Position numbers and translations under genes: made by a program
Notes under the pieces: generated by a model
Told to the model about the DNA's origin: nothing
Databases searched by the model: none
Seen by the model: the letters and a program-made list of their open reading frames with translations, nothing else
Part shown: piece after piece, positions 49,495 to 61,802 of the stretch
How positions within the stretch are numbered: the stretch's first letter is position 1
Layout: every line of letters starts with the position of its first letter
Assembly (NCBI RefSeq): GCF_963576615.1
Contig: NC_088717.1
Coordinates: 38,766,302 to 38,830,301, forward strand
From: Watersipora subatra
Lineage: Eukaryota > Bryozoa > Gymnolaemata > Cheilostomatida > Watersiporidae
Direction of reading: 5' to 3'
DNA: 64,000 bases

Positions 49495-50411
49495 CAAAAG
49501 TACTTAATGACCGATACGGTAGGACCTATTGACATTGAGTAAATGCATGAATTGTGAGACATAGTTGAAGCCATAGTCCACAATCTTTATAAAAGTTTTA
49601 ATGTTTTTGGTTTATGGTAAATAAATGCTTACTTCCTAATCGACACATTTATTAAATGCTATAATGTTTTATTTCATTTGTTCGCCGGTCTTTCATAAAG
49701 TAATTACCGTTTCTGATGTATATTGATGAAAGCAGCTAGGAGAAGATAACTTCATGTTTGTAAATGAGGCTGAAACTAAATGAATTTTATCAGGTATTTT
49801 ATTCTATTATAAATATTTTTGTGATATGTGTGTTTTAGCGCATGTAATTTATAGGTGAAACATAGAAAATAATAAAAATACAATCATAAAGCAGAAGGGA
49901 CTGGCCATTAGTTCTTGACTAGCAGTAGAACAGCCCCGCTGGCAATTTGTAGAAGAAAAGACACTGTGATGGCATCACACAAATGAGTGAGCACCTGTAA
50001 CCCCGCCGTCACCAGCTGCCGACAAACATTCCGCCAGCTTCACTTTTATAGCACTTGAAACCAAGTAATCATATATGGAATAATTAAGCTGCAGTGAACC
50101 ATGTAGATCTTTGATATGTTGTCAAACATACTCCATAGTACTTGTAGAGAAAGTGCCATAAAATTAGAATGAATAAAATAAATTAACTTTGCACCACAGT
50201 GTCAATGTGTAAGGTTTTGTCAGCAATCACACAGCTAACAATATGATACTGTTTGTTCATGTGACTTCCTTGTGGAACTACTATAGACAGGCACTCTCAA
50301 CAAAGCGATAAAGAGTTGTTCAATTGTTTGAAACTGAAGGTTTATCGCGACGGCATCCTTCTCTGTGTGCTATATCTCAAGACTGCAGTCGAATCAAACA
50401 GAAAATTCAGC
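49495..50411. other. Interval before the unrecognised plus-strand gene
   Basis: It holds no recognised repeat. A GC-richer patch at 49908-50015 could be a terminal exon on the minus strand; otherwise I see nothing. Confidence 0.4.
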
Positions 50412-50473
50412 ATGAAAAACCAAACAGCTGACAGAGAAGAGACACAAGAAGAACTTCACAGGCCTGTGAAGAG
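50412..50473 (+). CDS. Unrecognised gene, exon 1
   Basis: The ATG is followed by 20 codons rich in Glu, Gln and Thr, ending in phase 2. The frame upstream of the ATG is also partly open, so the start is provisional. Confidence 0.45.
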
Positions 50474-53400
50474 GTAATCTGTCAGTTGGCTCTAGCATAA
50501 GTTAGACACCTGACGCATGGCGGCTCAGTTCTAATAATTTCACTAAAGAAGTTGATTTTAGCCAGATAGAATTTAATTTCAGTTAAACATCTTGCCTCTG
50601 CTTGCTAGGCTGTCTACCAGTGCTGTTGGTTACATGTTGTTTAGCCCCTAATAATAAATATAGGAAATTCTACCAACAATGTTGAGACAAATCAGCCACA
50701 TCAACAACAGGCACGGAAATACATGCAGTCAGCCAGCTGTCTTAGTCAACATTGTTGCCATTATGTCATTATTAATCTCAATACGCTTTAGTAGAACGTT
50801 AGCCATCTCTAGTGTTAGTCTGAACAAGCTATGTGCAATAAGAATTGAACTAGAACTTTGCTGAAGTAATATAACCAGCTATGTGATGTATCTCTGTAAT
50901 TAGCTATGTGCTATAAAACTGTAACTACATAAAGCTATGGGACATAGCTCTGTAGTTAGCTATATGCTGTAGCTCTGTAACTAGCTATGTGCTGTAGCTT
51001 TGCAACTAGCTATAAAATATAGCTCTCTAACTAACAATGTGTTATAGCTCCGCAACTAGCTATGTGTTGTAGCTCTAAAAAGTTACTCTGTATTATTGCT
51101 TTGTAACTGATTCTCTGCTGTAGTAGTGGACAACTAAAGAGTATTGACGAAAAGGCTGATGAGGACGAATTACCCAGAGTTCTATCTCAAACACAGCTTC
51201 TGTATGACGAGCTACAGAGCAGAAGGAAGTTGCGGGTGAACCTGGTAGCCAGCCCTACATCTTCTGGTAAGAAGAAATTGCACTTTAAACAATTTGATTT
51301 GGTCTTTTGCTAGATTATAGCCAACATTGGTTGAGCTAAACTAAATTATAGCTATGATGTGAAAAAAAATCAAGTGCCGGTCAGTCTACAACGCGGCTGG
51401 GTGGAAATCAAAGCACTTATTGCCAAAAACTCGATATTCATTTGCAATAACAGGTGGTCGGAGTTTTGATGTGAGATATTTTGTATACACATATAATCAT
51501 AACACAAATGCAAGTGTCAAACGCGAGCGTAGCTCCTCTTCTGTCTACTGGTGAGTAGTGCCTTTATATATTAGCCACTCGTGTCAAGTTCCACCCCTTT
51601 TCCTTGGTCAGCTGCCAATATCCGGCTGGCAGCGTACTCGAAGAATGCAGTTCAGTTGGCTGGCTAAGCCTTACTGGTGGCTCAGCTACTGTACTTCTAC
51701 CACAGCTTGGTTGATTTACAGATAAGCTGGATTACAGTTATAACCTTCTTACAGTTAAACTTATCTACAAGTAATCCCCTGTGTAGCTAAAACTGAACGC
51801 AGCCAAACTAACTTGCAGCAAATTTGGCTTAATGTCAATGCAGATCATAATTAATATCAACTCAAGTCAAACTACACACGAAACAAACTAAACAGGTTTG
51901 TGATAAGTCATTTAATGACATGTCTTGAATAACTCACACTATCGGGCTCAGCTAAAATCAGTTGTCTTGTCTAATGTTGGTTAATCCCATCTGACCTCTC
52001 CTCCCTTTTGACATCTTCTGACACCTTTAAGACAACCACAAGCAGAAAGTGACAAAAACTATAACAATAATAATGTAATTATATATTATTGCAATTGATT
52101 ATGTATTGTGTCCTTACTACCTCTTTTCAATGTAGTTGTATAAAGGTACTAGCTGTACTACCTGGCGTTGCCCAAGTAATAAAAAAAGTCTTTGCACAGA
52201 AAATTGATTTGTATTTAACATATAACAACATTTGCCATTCTAACCTTCAAACAACATATCATGAGAAAAGTGTTTTGTGTAGTTGAAATAAATTAAGAAA
52301 AAAAATAAAAACAACTTTAAAGGTTTTTAAACTTTTCCAAATAGTTGTAAGTTTTAAATTTCATAACTTGAAAGAGATGTTTCATTGAAATAAATAAGAA
52401 GAAAAATTTAAAATGTAAAGGTGTTTAAACGTAAATGTGGAATCATTAGCAAGTAATGGCTAAGTATAGTTTGTTTTGCTGCGACTACAACCAAAAACTA
52501 TTTGGCATACATTTATATGATTTTAGTTCGCTTCAGTGTAGGCATGTTAGTGTTGGCATGCAAAAATATCGTAAGATATAAGCATGCATAGAGTGGTATA
52601 TAAACCCGTAATAATTATCTAATTCAATCACCTTCGGGTAAAAACTTTCATCGTAAACAAATAGTAGCAAATTAATATGGGCACCTACAATAGGCACCTA
52701 CAATGACTTTAGTGCATTTGGTGGTTATGATCTGCATGATAATATAGCATTACAATGTGCTACGTAGAAAGTTCTTACCTTTGAGACAGATGGGTAACAT
52801 AAACGCTGAATCTAATTTAAATAAATTTAGTTTATTAAACACATACTTGAAGGCAGTTTTAGTATGTATTTTAGTACACTTCAAACTTTGAACTAAAGTT
52901 TTCGAACAACTATCGGTCTAGTTAAACTATGGTTTAACTAAACTATGGCCCAACTAAACTATGGTCTACCTAAACTATGGTCTAACTAACTTATGGTCTA
53001 ACTAAACTATGATCTGACTCAACTATGGTCTAGCTAAACTATGGTCTAACTAAACTATGGTCTAGCTAAACTATGGTTCAACTAAACTACATGTATGGTC
53101 TAACTAAACTATGGTCCAACTGATTATGGTCTAACTAAACTATGGTCTAACTAAACTATGGTCCAACTGATTATGGTCTAACTAAACTATGGTCTAACTA
53201 AACTATGGTCCAACTGATTATGGTCTAACTAAACTATGGTCTAACTAAACTATGGTCCAACTGACTATGGTCTAACTAAACTATGGTCCAATTAAACTAT
53301 GATCTGACTCAACTATGGTCTAGCTAAACTATGGTCTACCTAAACTATGGTCTAACTAAACTATGGTCTAGCTAAACTATGGTTCAACTAAACTATGGTC

Positions 53401-54916
53401 TAACTAAACTATGGTCTAACTAACTTATGGTCCAACTAAACTATGATCTAACTCAATTATGGTCTAGCTAAACTATGGTCTAACTAAACTATGGTCCAAC
53501 TAAACTATGGTCCAACTAAACTATGGTCCAACTAAACTATGGTCAAACTGTTTAACTTCTCAGTTCACAACTACCGAATAAAAAACTAAATCAACAACTC
53601 TAAGTTAGTGCTGCATTGTGGGATTGACTTACATTTCATGATAAGCTTCCTTTAAGCCTTATCTAATTTTTTGCTGGTCTGGCTGGCTGGCTGGTTTGGC
53701 TGACACATTCCTCTTGTGGTTTCCTCCACAAAATGCTAGCATAATGTCAGTTTATCAAATTTCTTAGTTACTTGAAATTTTAGACTTCCAAATTAGCTAT
53801 TACATTGTTAAAAACTATTACAGGTCCAATGCTCATAAGGATTTTTTACCGCATATTATAAACTGTTACAAAGTTGATTCCACCAATAAACGTGCTTTAC
53901 TATACAATCTTGTTCCTCAATAAAGTTTCTTAGTTGCCAACTTACTGCAATCCGATGCAGCATATCTTTGGCGGTAGCATCATTTCTGCTATATACTATC
54001 CAACGGTAATACTAAATGTAGTAGACGCTCCTATTGCATAAATTCCAGGTAATGTAAAGAATCTATGTGGAGTTTTCGCTTCGTACTATATAGGAAATTT
54101 CATAGAGCATGAAGCATCAAGTCAGTGCAAGTTCCAAAGTTTGATTTGAGTAACAAAAATCTCATAGTTAGCATTAAGTCATTTTCTCTCTTTCAGCAAT
54201 TGTGAGAGAAAATGGCGTAGAGGGGAATGTCTATTATACATGTACAGTCAATTTTACTATCTTTGAATCATCTGTCTCTATAGTAATAAGCAAATTTTAT
54301 TAGGGTTAACCCTATATATCTGGGCAACCAAACTATAGTTAACCTTAGTCTATGGTTAACTAGACTATAGGATCATGTTTTGTTGGTACTTTATTGATAA
54401 TAATCTCATTTCAAATAAAAATGTTTTTCAAATTATGCCATACAACAATCAAGAAAAAAGGCAACAGTTGGCCAATAAGATCAAATAAATATTTTGACAT
54501 ACAATACTTAAAATACTTTCACTGCTAAAAAATGGATATTAGGTGGAAGATTGTTGAAGCGGCTGGCAATGGTATTTTCAAAATAATTGATAGAGGTTGA
54601 TAAACCCTATACATTTTTTATTTTAGACCAGTGACCCTTCTCAATCGATAATTTATATAAAGTCTATTACACCTGATAATAGATAATAACAATATACTAA
54701 TTGTATAAATAATGCAATTCATATTATAATCTATAATTAAGATCAAACTGAGGAACTAACCTGGGTTTATCAATGCTCATAGATGCTGAACTGCCACAAA
54801 TGAGGGCTAGTGATGAAGACATGTCCAATGCTGGTTCCCCTAGGTTTGCTGGTGTAACCGCCCTCTCATTCTTAAGGTACCATAGGCTATATGCTTTATT
54901 CATGTTCATGTCATGA
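50412..54916 (+). CDS. Unrecognised small gene, three proposed exons
   Basis: I do not recognise the family. Proposed exons are 50412-50473 (ATG start, donor GTAATC), 51127-51266 (donor GTAAGA) and 54783-54916 (TGA). Phases 2 and 1 match at both junctions, which is the main support. The product is about 111 residues, mostly hydrophilic and acidic. It begins MKNQTADREETQEELHRPVK, has a helix-prone LSQTQLLYDELQSRRKLRVN, then DAELPQMRASDEDMSNAGSP, and ends with a hydrophobic tail (LYALFMFMS). No domain is apparent. A donor GTACCA at 54877 could continue the gene instead; one possible next acceptor is at 55545. Minisatellites fill both introns. Confidence 0.5.
50872..51115 (+). repeat. 25-bp minisatellite, about 9 units
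   Basis: The unit AGCTATGTGCTGTAGCTCTG+TAACT lies in intron 1 of the unrecognised gene. Its worn last unit runs into the acceptor of exon 2. Confidence 0.85.
51127..51266 (+). CDS. Unrecognised gene, exon 2
   Basis: It encodes GQLKSIDEKADEDELPRVLS and LLYDELQSRRKLRVNLVASP. The acceptor is a tandem TAGTAG, so the exon may start at 51124 or 51127 with a difference of one Ser. Confidence 0.55.
51540..51730. other. GC-richer patch of unknown nature
   Basis: It stands out against the AT-rich intron and is open in one frame on each strand for 40-57 codons. No family is recognisable on either strand and no clear splice pair frames it. Confidence 0.3.
52148..52360 (+). mobile_element. 5' part of the composite retroelement
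   Basis: ACTAGCTGTACTACCTGGCG, TTGATTTGTATTTAACATAT and CAACATATCATGAGAAAAG match the start of the copy on the minus strand at 41470. The tRNA-like 3' half was not seen. Confidence 0.65.
52915..53560 (+). repeat. 16-bp minisatellite, about 40 units, with a higher-order unit
   Basis: The unit is TAAACTATGGTCTAAC. Between about 53100 and 53270 three units form a 47-bp higher-order block (CCAACTGATTATGG, then two TAACTAAACTATGG) repeated at least three times. Confidence 0.93.
54783..54916 (+). CDS. Unrecognised gene, exon 3 (terminal if unspliced)
   Basis: Acceptor ATGCTCATAG. It encodes DAELPQMRASDEDM, AGSPRFAGVTALSFLR and, if not spliced at 54877, a hydrophobic end and TGA. The minus strand is also open here (65 codons), but has no phase support. 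Confidence 0.45.
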
Positions 54917-54935
54917 TGCATAATTTACTGATCAA

Positions 54936-54964
54936 ACCTGCACAACTCTAGTTTGTGCAGGTTG
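54936..54964. repeat. Perfect 11-bp hairpin
   Basis: AACCTGCACAA and TTGTGCAGGTT flank a 7-nt loop, just after the stop of the unrecognised gene. Confidence 0.7.
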
Positions 54965-55139
54965 AAACGCCTTCTTTCAAATCACTGATTGTATAAACAA
55001 GTTTTTATAATGATGGCTATAATAAGGCTACTGAAGGCACATCTATGCATATTAAGAAATGTGCACATAGCTTCCAGAAGACATATCTACAGGCTGACAA
55101 ACAAATACTTAAAGTAACTTATAATAATAAGTCTCATTT

Positions 55140-55462
55140 TATCATTGTCTATGTATGTGTAGCTGTATGTCCATGCTGGTGTCTGCATGCGCAGGTGTGC
55201 ATGCATGTGAGTGCATGCATGTGCGTGCGCAGGTGTGCATGCATGTGTGTATATGTGAATGTGTGCGCAGGTATGCATGCATGTGAGTGCATACATGTGC
55301 GTGCGCACCTGCGCATGCATGCATGTGAGTGCATGAATGTGTGTGCACATCTGCGCACCTGTGTATATGTGAGTCTGTGCATGTGCACATGTATGTGTGG
55401 GGGTGCGTGCGCGCATGTGTGTATATGTGTGTATGCGTGTGTGCGTGCGTGCGTCTGTTGGT
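55140..55462 (+). repeat. GTGCATGCATGTG-rich simple sequence
   Basis: An alternating purine-pyrimidine tract with TGCATGCATGTGAGTGCA units. It keeps several frames open on both strands (86-209 codons, Cys/Val/His-rich), which are not genes. Confidence 0.9.
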
Positions 55463-55865
55463 CAGTGTGCACAAGCGCTATACATTTTCGCATTTTCGAA
55501 CGATTTTATCCAAACTTCACACGCGTGTACTCTGTGTCTTTAGCCATCTTGCTAAAATCTGTGGTTTCCAAACTTCATTTGGTTCCTGAGAACCGAATAC
55601 CCTATGTGCATAAACACCTACCTGCAGTCTATAAGAGTAAGACTGAAAAAAAATCTAAGCATCTCCAGGCTTAACCATTAATATGCACTAAAATACTAAA
55701 GACTTCATCTGACAGATAAGTAATTGAAACATGTATGTATTATATTGAAACATATTTCTCTGTAGCGCATATGCTTGCTAATTATTATTTTCACTAATAT
55801 ACGAGCAGTGAGAGACTTTCATGCGTAACCACTACATCCATAATGATTTGATGACACAACAATTT

Positions 55866-56041
55866 AACCAAGTGGAGTTGTGGTAGTGTGTGTGCCTGCG
55901 GGCCCAAAGCTCTGTGGTTTCAAACCCATAGCTTTGATCCCAAAGCTATTGGTTTGATTCCCATACAAGGCAATCTCTTTCTAACACTTAACAGGCTTCA
56001 TACAGGCGAACAGACAGACACAGCTATAGTTATAGTAAAGA
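55866..56041 (+). repeat. tRNA-derived SINE
   Basis: The head is GGAGTTGTGGTAGTGTGTGT, with B box GGTTTCAAACCC followed by a second TTTGATTCCC. The tail is CAGCTATAGTTATAGTAAAG. Confidence 0.65.
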
Positions 56042-56654
56042 TTGCATGTCTATTTTGCTTCATTTTGTCTGAAAATTATAGCTTGTCCTCCTATAAAAAT
56101 CAGCCTAATTGACTTGTTATGTAAGGTTAGCCCAGATTCCATATGCTTAGAGAGTAATTGGTTAATTAAGGTAAAGTTGTACCCGGCTCAAAAATGTACT
56201 CTAAAAGTTTTAAAAGAATCACTGTGAAGCTCTTGCTGTGAATGTGGTACACAATGGTACACTATAATTGGACGATGTAGGATTTTGAGTTGGATTTGTT
56301 GAAATCACATGTTGTACAAAAGCACATGCATGACAATGCAACATTACCATTTGTGGCTCAAAATCTTGATAATTATTTTAAAGTTTATAGGCTATGACAA
56401 CCAAACATTTGTTTTATAACACAATGTTCGATGCGCAGTAAAATGCTTTATTGGATTCATTCATGGTTCATTGGTATAGTAATTACTATCCTAGTCATAC
56501 GTTAAAAAAGATGACATGTGAAAAATAACTCCAAATTTATAAATATGCATGAGACAAAACAAATGCTTATCACATTTCTCATTCTACCGCGAAACTGTTT
56601 GTATATGGTTTGTCATTGGTGCCCTTATATGGTATGCAAGTAAAAAATCAGAAA

Positions 56655-56925
56655 GTCCACGAAAGAACCTAAAAGCACAAAAAAAGTGCCCAGAGGCACC
56701 CAAATACACTCAAAAGCAAGCATACTGCATCCAAATTGGGCAAATGAACACAAAAAAACACCCAAAAGCACGCAAAAGCACTCTAAAGCATCCGAAAGCA
56801 TCCAAAAGAACCCAAAAGCATTGAGAAGTACTCAAAACACCAAAAAGCAACCAGAAGTAAACAAAAAATCTCAAAAGCATTCAAAAGCATTTAAAAACAC
56901 CCAAAAGTATTCAAAATTACATGTA
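56655..56925 (+). repeat. CAAAAGCA(C/T)C degenerate tandem array
   Basis: About 27 ten-base units. It keeps the frame 56686-57063 open with Lys/Gln/Ser-rich sequence. Confidence 0.85.
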
Positions 56926-57039
56926 CCCAAAAGCTCCTTTAATCTTTTCATAAGAAAACATTGGCTTGAGTTAATAGTCTCCGCTATTGTTAGCACGTTA
57001 ATTACCTCCTCTTCAGTGCAACAGTTTCAATCAAGATTA

Positions 57040-57300
57040 CAAAATAAGAGTATTATAATATAATAGTAGATAATAAACTGCTAATAATATGTAACTTATA
57101 ATATACGGTAGTAAATAGGACACTGCTACTAATATATAACTTATAATAATATTATAGTAGATAGGACACTGCTAATAATATTTACCTTATAATATAGTAA
57201 ATAGGACACTGCTAATAATATACAATTTATAATATAGTAGATAGGACACGGCTAATAGTATACAATTTTTAATATAGTAGACAAGACACTGCTAATAATA
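57040..57300 (+). repeat. 45-bp minisatellite, about 6 units
   Basis: The unit includes AGTAGATAGGACACTGCTAA followed by TAATATATAACTTATAATAT. Confidence 0.9.
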
Positions 57301-57344
57301 TATAAAATCAAATAAAGGGTAGTGCACAATCTGGGCACATTTGT

Positions 57345-57505
57345 TTTTTCTGAGCGTTTTAACAGCGATGAAGTTTAGTCGATTTTAATCTTGAAACATC
57401 TCAGCATTCAAGCTAGTTCAAACATTAAAAACAATTTTAAATGATAGAATAATATTTACACTTTCTGATAGATTTAACTAAAACTTGGTGCAAATCTATC
57501 TTTAC
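57345..57505. mobile_element. Solo right arm of the long-TIR MITE
   Basis: GCGATGAAGTTTAGTCGATT, AATCTTGAAACATC and CACTTTCTGATAGATTT match the right arm of the copy at 3333. No left arm is present. Confidence 0.65.
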
Positions 57506-57794
57506 GGTTTTTAATTCTGACAGTACTATTACATCTAGTCCGTGACACGGCTTTCGAAAAAAGATTTTGTTTCTGGAAGTTATCTCCCCTACTTTTTAAA
57601 AATAAAAAATATTAATATAATTAAAAACTCAATATTCTTTATGCAACAAATTAATAAACTTAAAAATATAACATTATTAAGTATGTTAACAGTAAATTGC
57701 TCTGCTAAAAATATCAAAAAAATGAATAAATTAATATTCGCACTTGAAATTTCTGTGACTTTAAAAAGTTGGATTAAACCGCGTCAATAAGACA

Positions 57795-58260
57795 GGCTAG
57801 AGTACGTTTTCATAAGCGTACGATAGTGAGTGCATAATACACGAGCCAAATCTACAGTTGACGGTAATTATCCAAGAACCAATCCATGATTGGCCTTCTC
57901 AGTCAACCGATGTCTCAGTGAGTTAACTCTTGTGTTAGAACGCCCATCAGTGGCCTCCGGTCCAATCAGTGTTTTCACTGTTGGTACTGGCATAAATCAA
58001 TGATACAAGGCGCGTGAATAACGGAAGCTGCTAGTATGTCCCAAACTGGTGATCAGAGGTGGTAACTAAGTTTTGTCTGTAAATACACTACCAAGTATAA
58101 TAACGGAAGCTGTATTGTACTTGCTAAGCTGTCTGCAAGTTGCTATGCTATAGATACATACTAATGCGCTGTATATGCGATAAAAGTTGTTTGTATCACA
58201 ATAATATAATCGCGAGATTAGCACAACCTTCCTGAAAGCCTCTTTTAAAAAGAATGTGAC
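57795..58260. repeat. Duplicated segment A (pairs with 61803-62300)
   Basis: Shared blocks in order are GGCTAGAGTACGTT, AGTTGACGGTAA, ATGTCTCAGTGAG, GTCCAATCA, CACTGTTGGTAC, GTTTGTAT.ACAATAA and CCTGAAAGCC. It shows no coding sequence. Confidence 0.7.
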
Positions 58261-60275
58261 TCCAACTCAGTGAATGACTAGTCAAATGTCAACAGAAAAT
58301 GCCGGCCAGTTATACTATTACTAGGAGAGCCAGGGACACTGTAACTGAAGGTTTCATACAAGTGTAGGGTCTCGACTACCATGAAACCTGTTTGCTTACA
58401 TCTTGTTTCACAAAAAATCTAAGCGCTGCTACAAAAATATGCTGATGATGGCATGTTAATTCGCAAACTTGATAGCGTAGAAGTACGACATTTACCAGTA
58501 ATAGAAATATAAAGTACGACCATTCGCCTGCGGTTCTTTATATATGTAATTTAGTTATCACATTGCATCATTGTTAATACCTCTTGTTGATCGCTTCAAC
58601 TTGATGAAGTTTTAGTTGTATTTTACTCCATATAAGTAGAGGTCCTCGTCATATTTTGGTCTTATGTTAGCTGATGATAAATGCTTACCATGGTATCCTA
58701 CACTACGGACTCTTTTATAAACCTTCAACTGTTGTCTGTATCTACGCTTAGTAACAAGTTAGTTGTTGGTTATCTGTAGGTTACTTCTCTCAATAATGTT
58801 GGGTACTTAGTATAAGAAATAACAACAATATTAAAAATAAATGTTATACAAAATCTTGTTTGACTTTTTAAAATTTGTAAATTTCTTTCATATCAAGGAG
58901 GTAACATTATAAAGTTAAATCTCCTTTTGCTCACAATCCATTCTAGAAGAATGTTACAAAAGCAATTTGTTTAAATCGTGAAATGATTTTCCTTAACAAA
59001 TAGTTTTAAACATTCCAAGACTAAAAGCATTTTAGCGTCATTGTAATGCTGTCACTTTTAGCACTGATATCTTAAAACTTACCGTAAAAATTCATTTTAT
59101 TTTTTAACCTTACCTCGAAGGAGTACATATCATTGTCTGATAATCATGACGAGCCTGCTGGTCACCTGTGATAATCGAAAAGCGCTGCAAATATTATTTG
59201 CGAAGTATTGGGTCACATGATCAGATTACGACTTGATGATTAGATAATGCCGAAACATAACTGTAAAGTTGTGAGCATCTATATTTGATACGGGGTCTTT
59301 GGTAAAACCCGAAGTGTTTGTCATAAACTAGTGCTACGATAAGTTTGATATTGAGCTTTTTACTGGCCTTTCAATTCACGTGAGAACATCACGTGACAAG
59401 ACGATAACCAAACTGTAATGACTACGTCAGAGAAATAAACAGACTCCAATCTACGGCGGCTTTTCGTTTTTGAGTTTTTAAGAGCTTGTAATCCCATTTC
59501 CACATATTTGGCATCTACAACACAACAGAGTAAGACATGGTGAATCTTTTGATACCAAATAACTGTAATGTGAATTTTGTTGCAAGTCAACCTTTAACCA
59601 TTTTCTTCAAACTACCATTTCTGATATTCTATCCATATTTGTGAATGTTTTACATATTTGCATGCATAACTGTTATAGCCGGTGCTTTGCTATGGTAGTA
59701 TACAGATCATGATAAAACATGAAAGTAAAAGAACTAGTTTGACTCACTGTAAAGCTGTAAAATTTGAGTATTTCAACAACGGATCATCACCAATGTTTTA
59801 TTCTTGTATGATGTTAATGATACTAATTATTCTACTATTTGTTAATCTTTTTTTTTCAAGTTTTCATTAAATTGATCAGACAACTCCTTTTCTGTGCAAA
59901 TGTCCCAGGTATTTACACCTTGTTAGTAGCTGAGGCTGAACAACACCTGTGCTGGTTATCTCAAATAGAACAGCAGTTTTTTTATCTGTATTTTGTGATG
60001 TATTTGCTGCACTCGCCTGCTACACGCTTCTGTGATTCTGGTGTGCATTACATAATCTTACAATTTTGTATATACTTAGAGGCTTAAAAGACAATCTCAC
60101 AATATTCTTTTTAGACGGCTTGTTATGTGTAGGTATTGTATACTTATCTTGTGGTCTGGCTGCATTCCTATTTAGTATGTTTTTGCAATATCTCCATACA
60201 ACACTATGTGCTTCTGTCATGCTGGTGTACATTACATAATCTCACAATCTATGAAAAAACCTATATTTGAACGCC

Positions 60276-60745
60276 ATGGCGTTCTAGTTTTCAACCCTTT
60301 TTATGACAGCGTTTAATTAAAAGTGACATTCAATTAAAGGGTGTTGTTATATTTTTCAACTTTTTTTTATAATGGTGTTTATTTAAAGGTGACATTCAGT
60401 AAAAGGGTGGTGTTCTATTTCTCAACTTTTTTGTGATGGCGTTTAATTAAGGGTGACATTCAATAATAGGGTGTTGTTCTGTTTTTCAACCTTTTTTATG
60501 ATGGAGTTTAATTAAAGGTGACATTCAATTAAAGGGTGTTGTTATATTTTTCAACTTTTTTTATAATGGTGTTTAATTAAAGGTGACATTCAATAAAAGG
60601 GCGATGTTCAATTTCTCAACTTTTTTGATGATGGCGTTTAATTAAGGGTGACATTCAATAATAGGGTGTTGTTATATTTTTCAACTTTTTTTTATAATGG
60701 TGTTTAATTAAAGGTGACATTCAATAAAAGGATGGTGTTCTATTT
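60276..60745 (+). repeat. 63-bp minisatellite, about 7 units
   Basis: The unit includes GGTGTTTAATTAAAGGTGAC and TTGTTATATTTTTCAACTTT. Confidence 0.93.
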
Positions 60746-60951
60746 TTCAACTAGTTGCTCAGGATTTTGAGAAGTTCAGTTTTATTTTACGAATAACGAA
60801 CCGCAACACAACATCTAACATAAACTTATAATATAAGATAATTTAACGAACGACAACCGATAACATCCAAAACAAAATTTTAACACAAAGTAAGTCAACA
60901 AATAACAAATGATAAAATAGCAACCGACCTAAAATTATAATACAAAATAAT

Positions 60952-61446
60952 TTAACTAATTACAAACGATAAAGTAACAACCAACATACAATTATAATAC
61001 AAGAAATATAATACAAGACATATAATACAAACTAATATGGTAATTAGTGGTAAGTAATAAAATATTAATTGTTGAAAATTAAATGGTAGATCACTATTGC
61101 AACTGTCCTCGTCATTCCATAGAACTAGCTCGTCAGCGACGATTAGTTGAATGACATTTGTATTATTAAAGCCAGCATTGGCCCGCGCTTGCTGGAGACA
61201 TTCCGGTCCAGTCTTAATTGGACCGCCTGACCTGAAGCGATGAATCTTGTTATCCTCAAAGCCTTCTAGAGCGTTGGTCACCGGACAACATCCCTCGAAT
61301 GATTTGGGGATTAGCATCTTTGGATTTGTGCCTGCTCGAAATGTCTGACAAAGTTCATAGGTATGTTTCCGTAGTGCTCTGAAGAAGTTTAACTCACCAC
61401 TATGTGGTAGGATTGTTTTAATTGAATGCCACAGCCTCAATTTAGT
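60952..61446 (-). CDS. Hypothetical protein fragment, possible exon
   Basis: A 160-codon open frame on the minus strand with no Met at its start (it opens at TTG; a stop lies just upstream). It is therefore an internal or terminal exon, or a decayed transposon piece. The first ~120 residues look protein-like: KHTYELCQTFRAGTNPKML, SFEGCCPVTNALEGFEDN, GPECLQQARANAGF and IQLIVADELVLWNDEDS, with five Cys. The last ~35 residues are a hydrophobic run encoded by AT-rich simple sequence and may not be genuine. I do not recognise the family. Confidence 0.35.
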   Translation of the reverse strand, partial: TKLRLWHSIKTILPHSGELNFFRALRKHTYELCQTFRAGTNPKMLIPKSFEGCCPVTNALEGFEDNKIHRFRSGGPIKTGPECLQQARANAGFNNTNVIQLIVADELVLWNDEDSCNSDLPFNFQQLIFYYLPLITILVCIICLVLYFLYYNCMLVVTLSFVIS

Positions 61447-61802
61447 AAGGCTCCATCTCTAGGCACCATGATCTGGAGGTGTTTATACATCAATTTGATG
61501 CATGATCAATGCATTTAATAATGACCCACAAACCTTAAAGTCCATCGAAATCCACAGGTCTATTAGAACAATATGCCTAGTCAAGCACCTTTGACACCAT
61601 TATTAATTCGCATGATAAATTTCAAAATGGTACATTGCACATATTGGTGGCCTTTAAATAAAAAGTGGTCTTCAAATAAAGGTGGCCTTTGAAATAAAAA
61701 GTCGCGCTCTATTTGCTTAAAAATTAACAACATTGGAAAAATATATACTCACACTAAAAAGTTCTGTGTCTCTAAAAAACTGAGTTTTATTGCACAACGC
61801 CT

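Larger units (their letters stand above)
54917..60951. other. Repeat-rich interval, no recognised gene
   Basis: It holds the GT-rich array, a SINE, the CAAAAGCA and 45-bp arrays, a MITE half, duplicated segment A (57795) and the 63-bp minisatellite. Long open frames here are repeat by-products. Confidence 0.5.

Noticed and set aside
55045..55674. A 209-codon plus frame and several 109-114-codon minus frames, Cys/His/Val-rich
   Set aside because: The GTGCATGCATGTG simple sequence keeps every frame open. No splice or family evidence.
56549..57063. Lys/Gln/Ser-rich frames of 91 and 125 codons
   Set aside because: A by-product of the CAAAAGCAC-type array; no domain.
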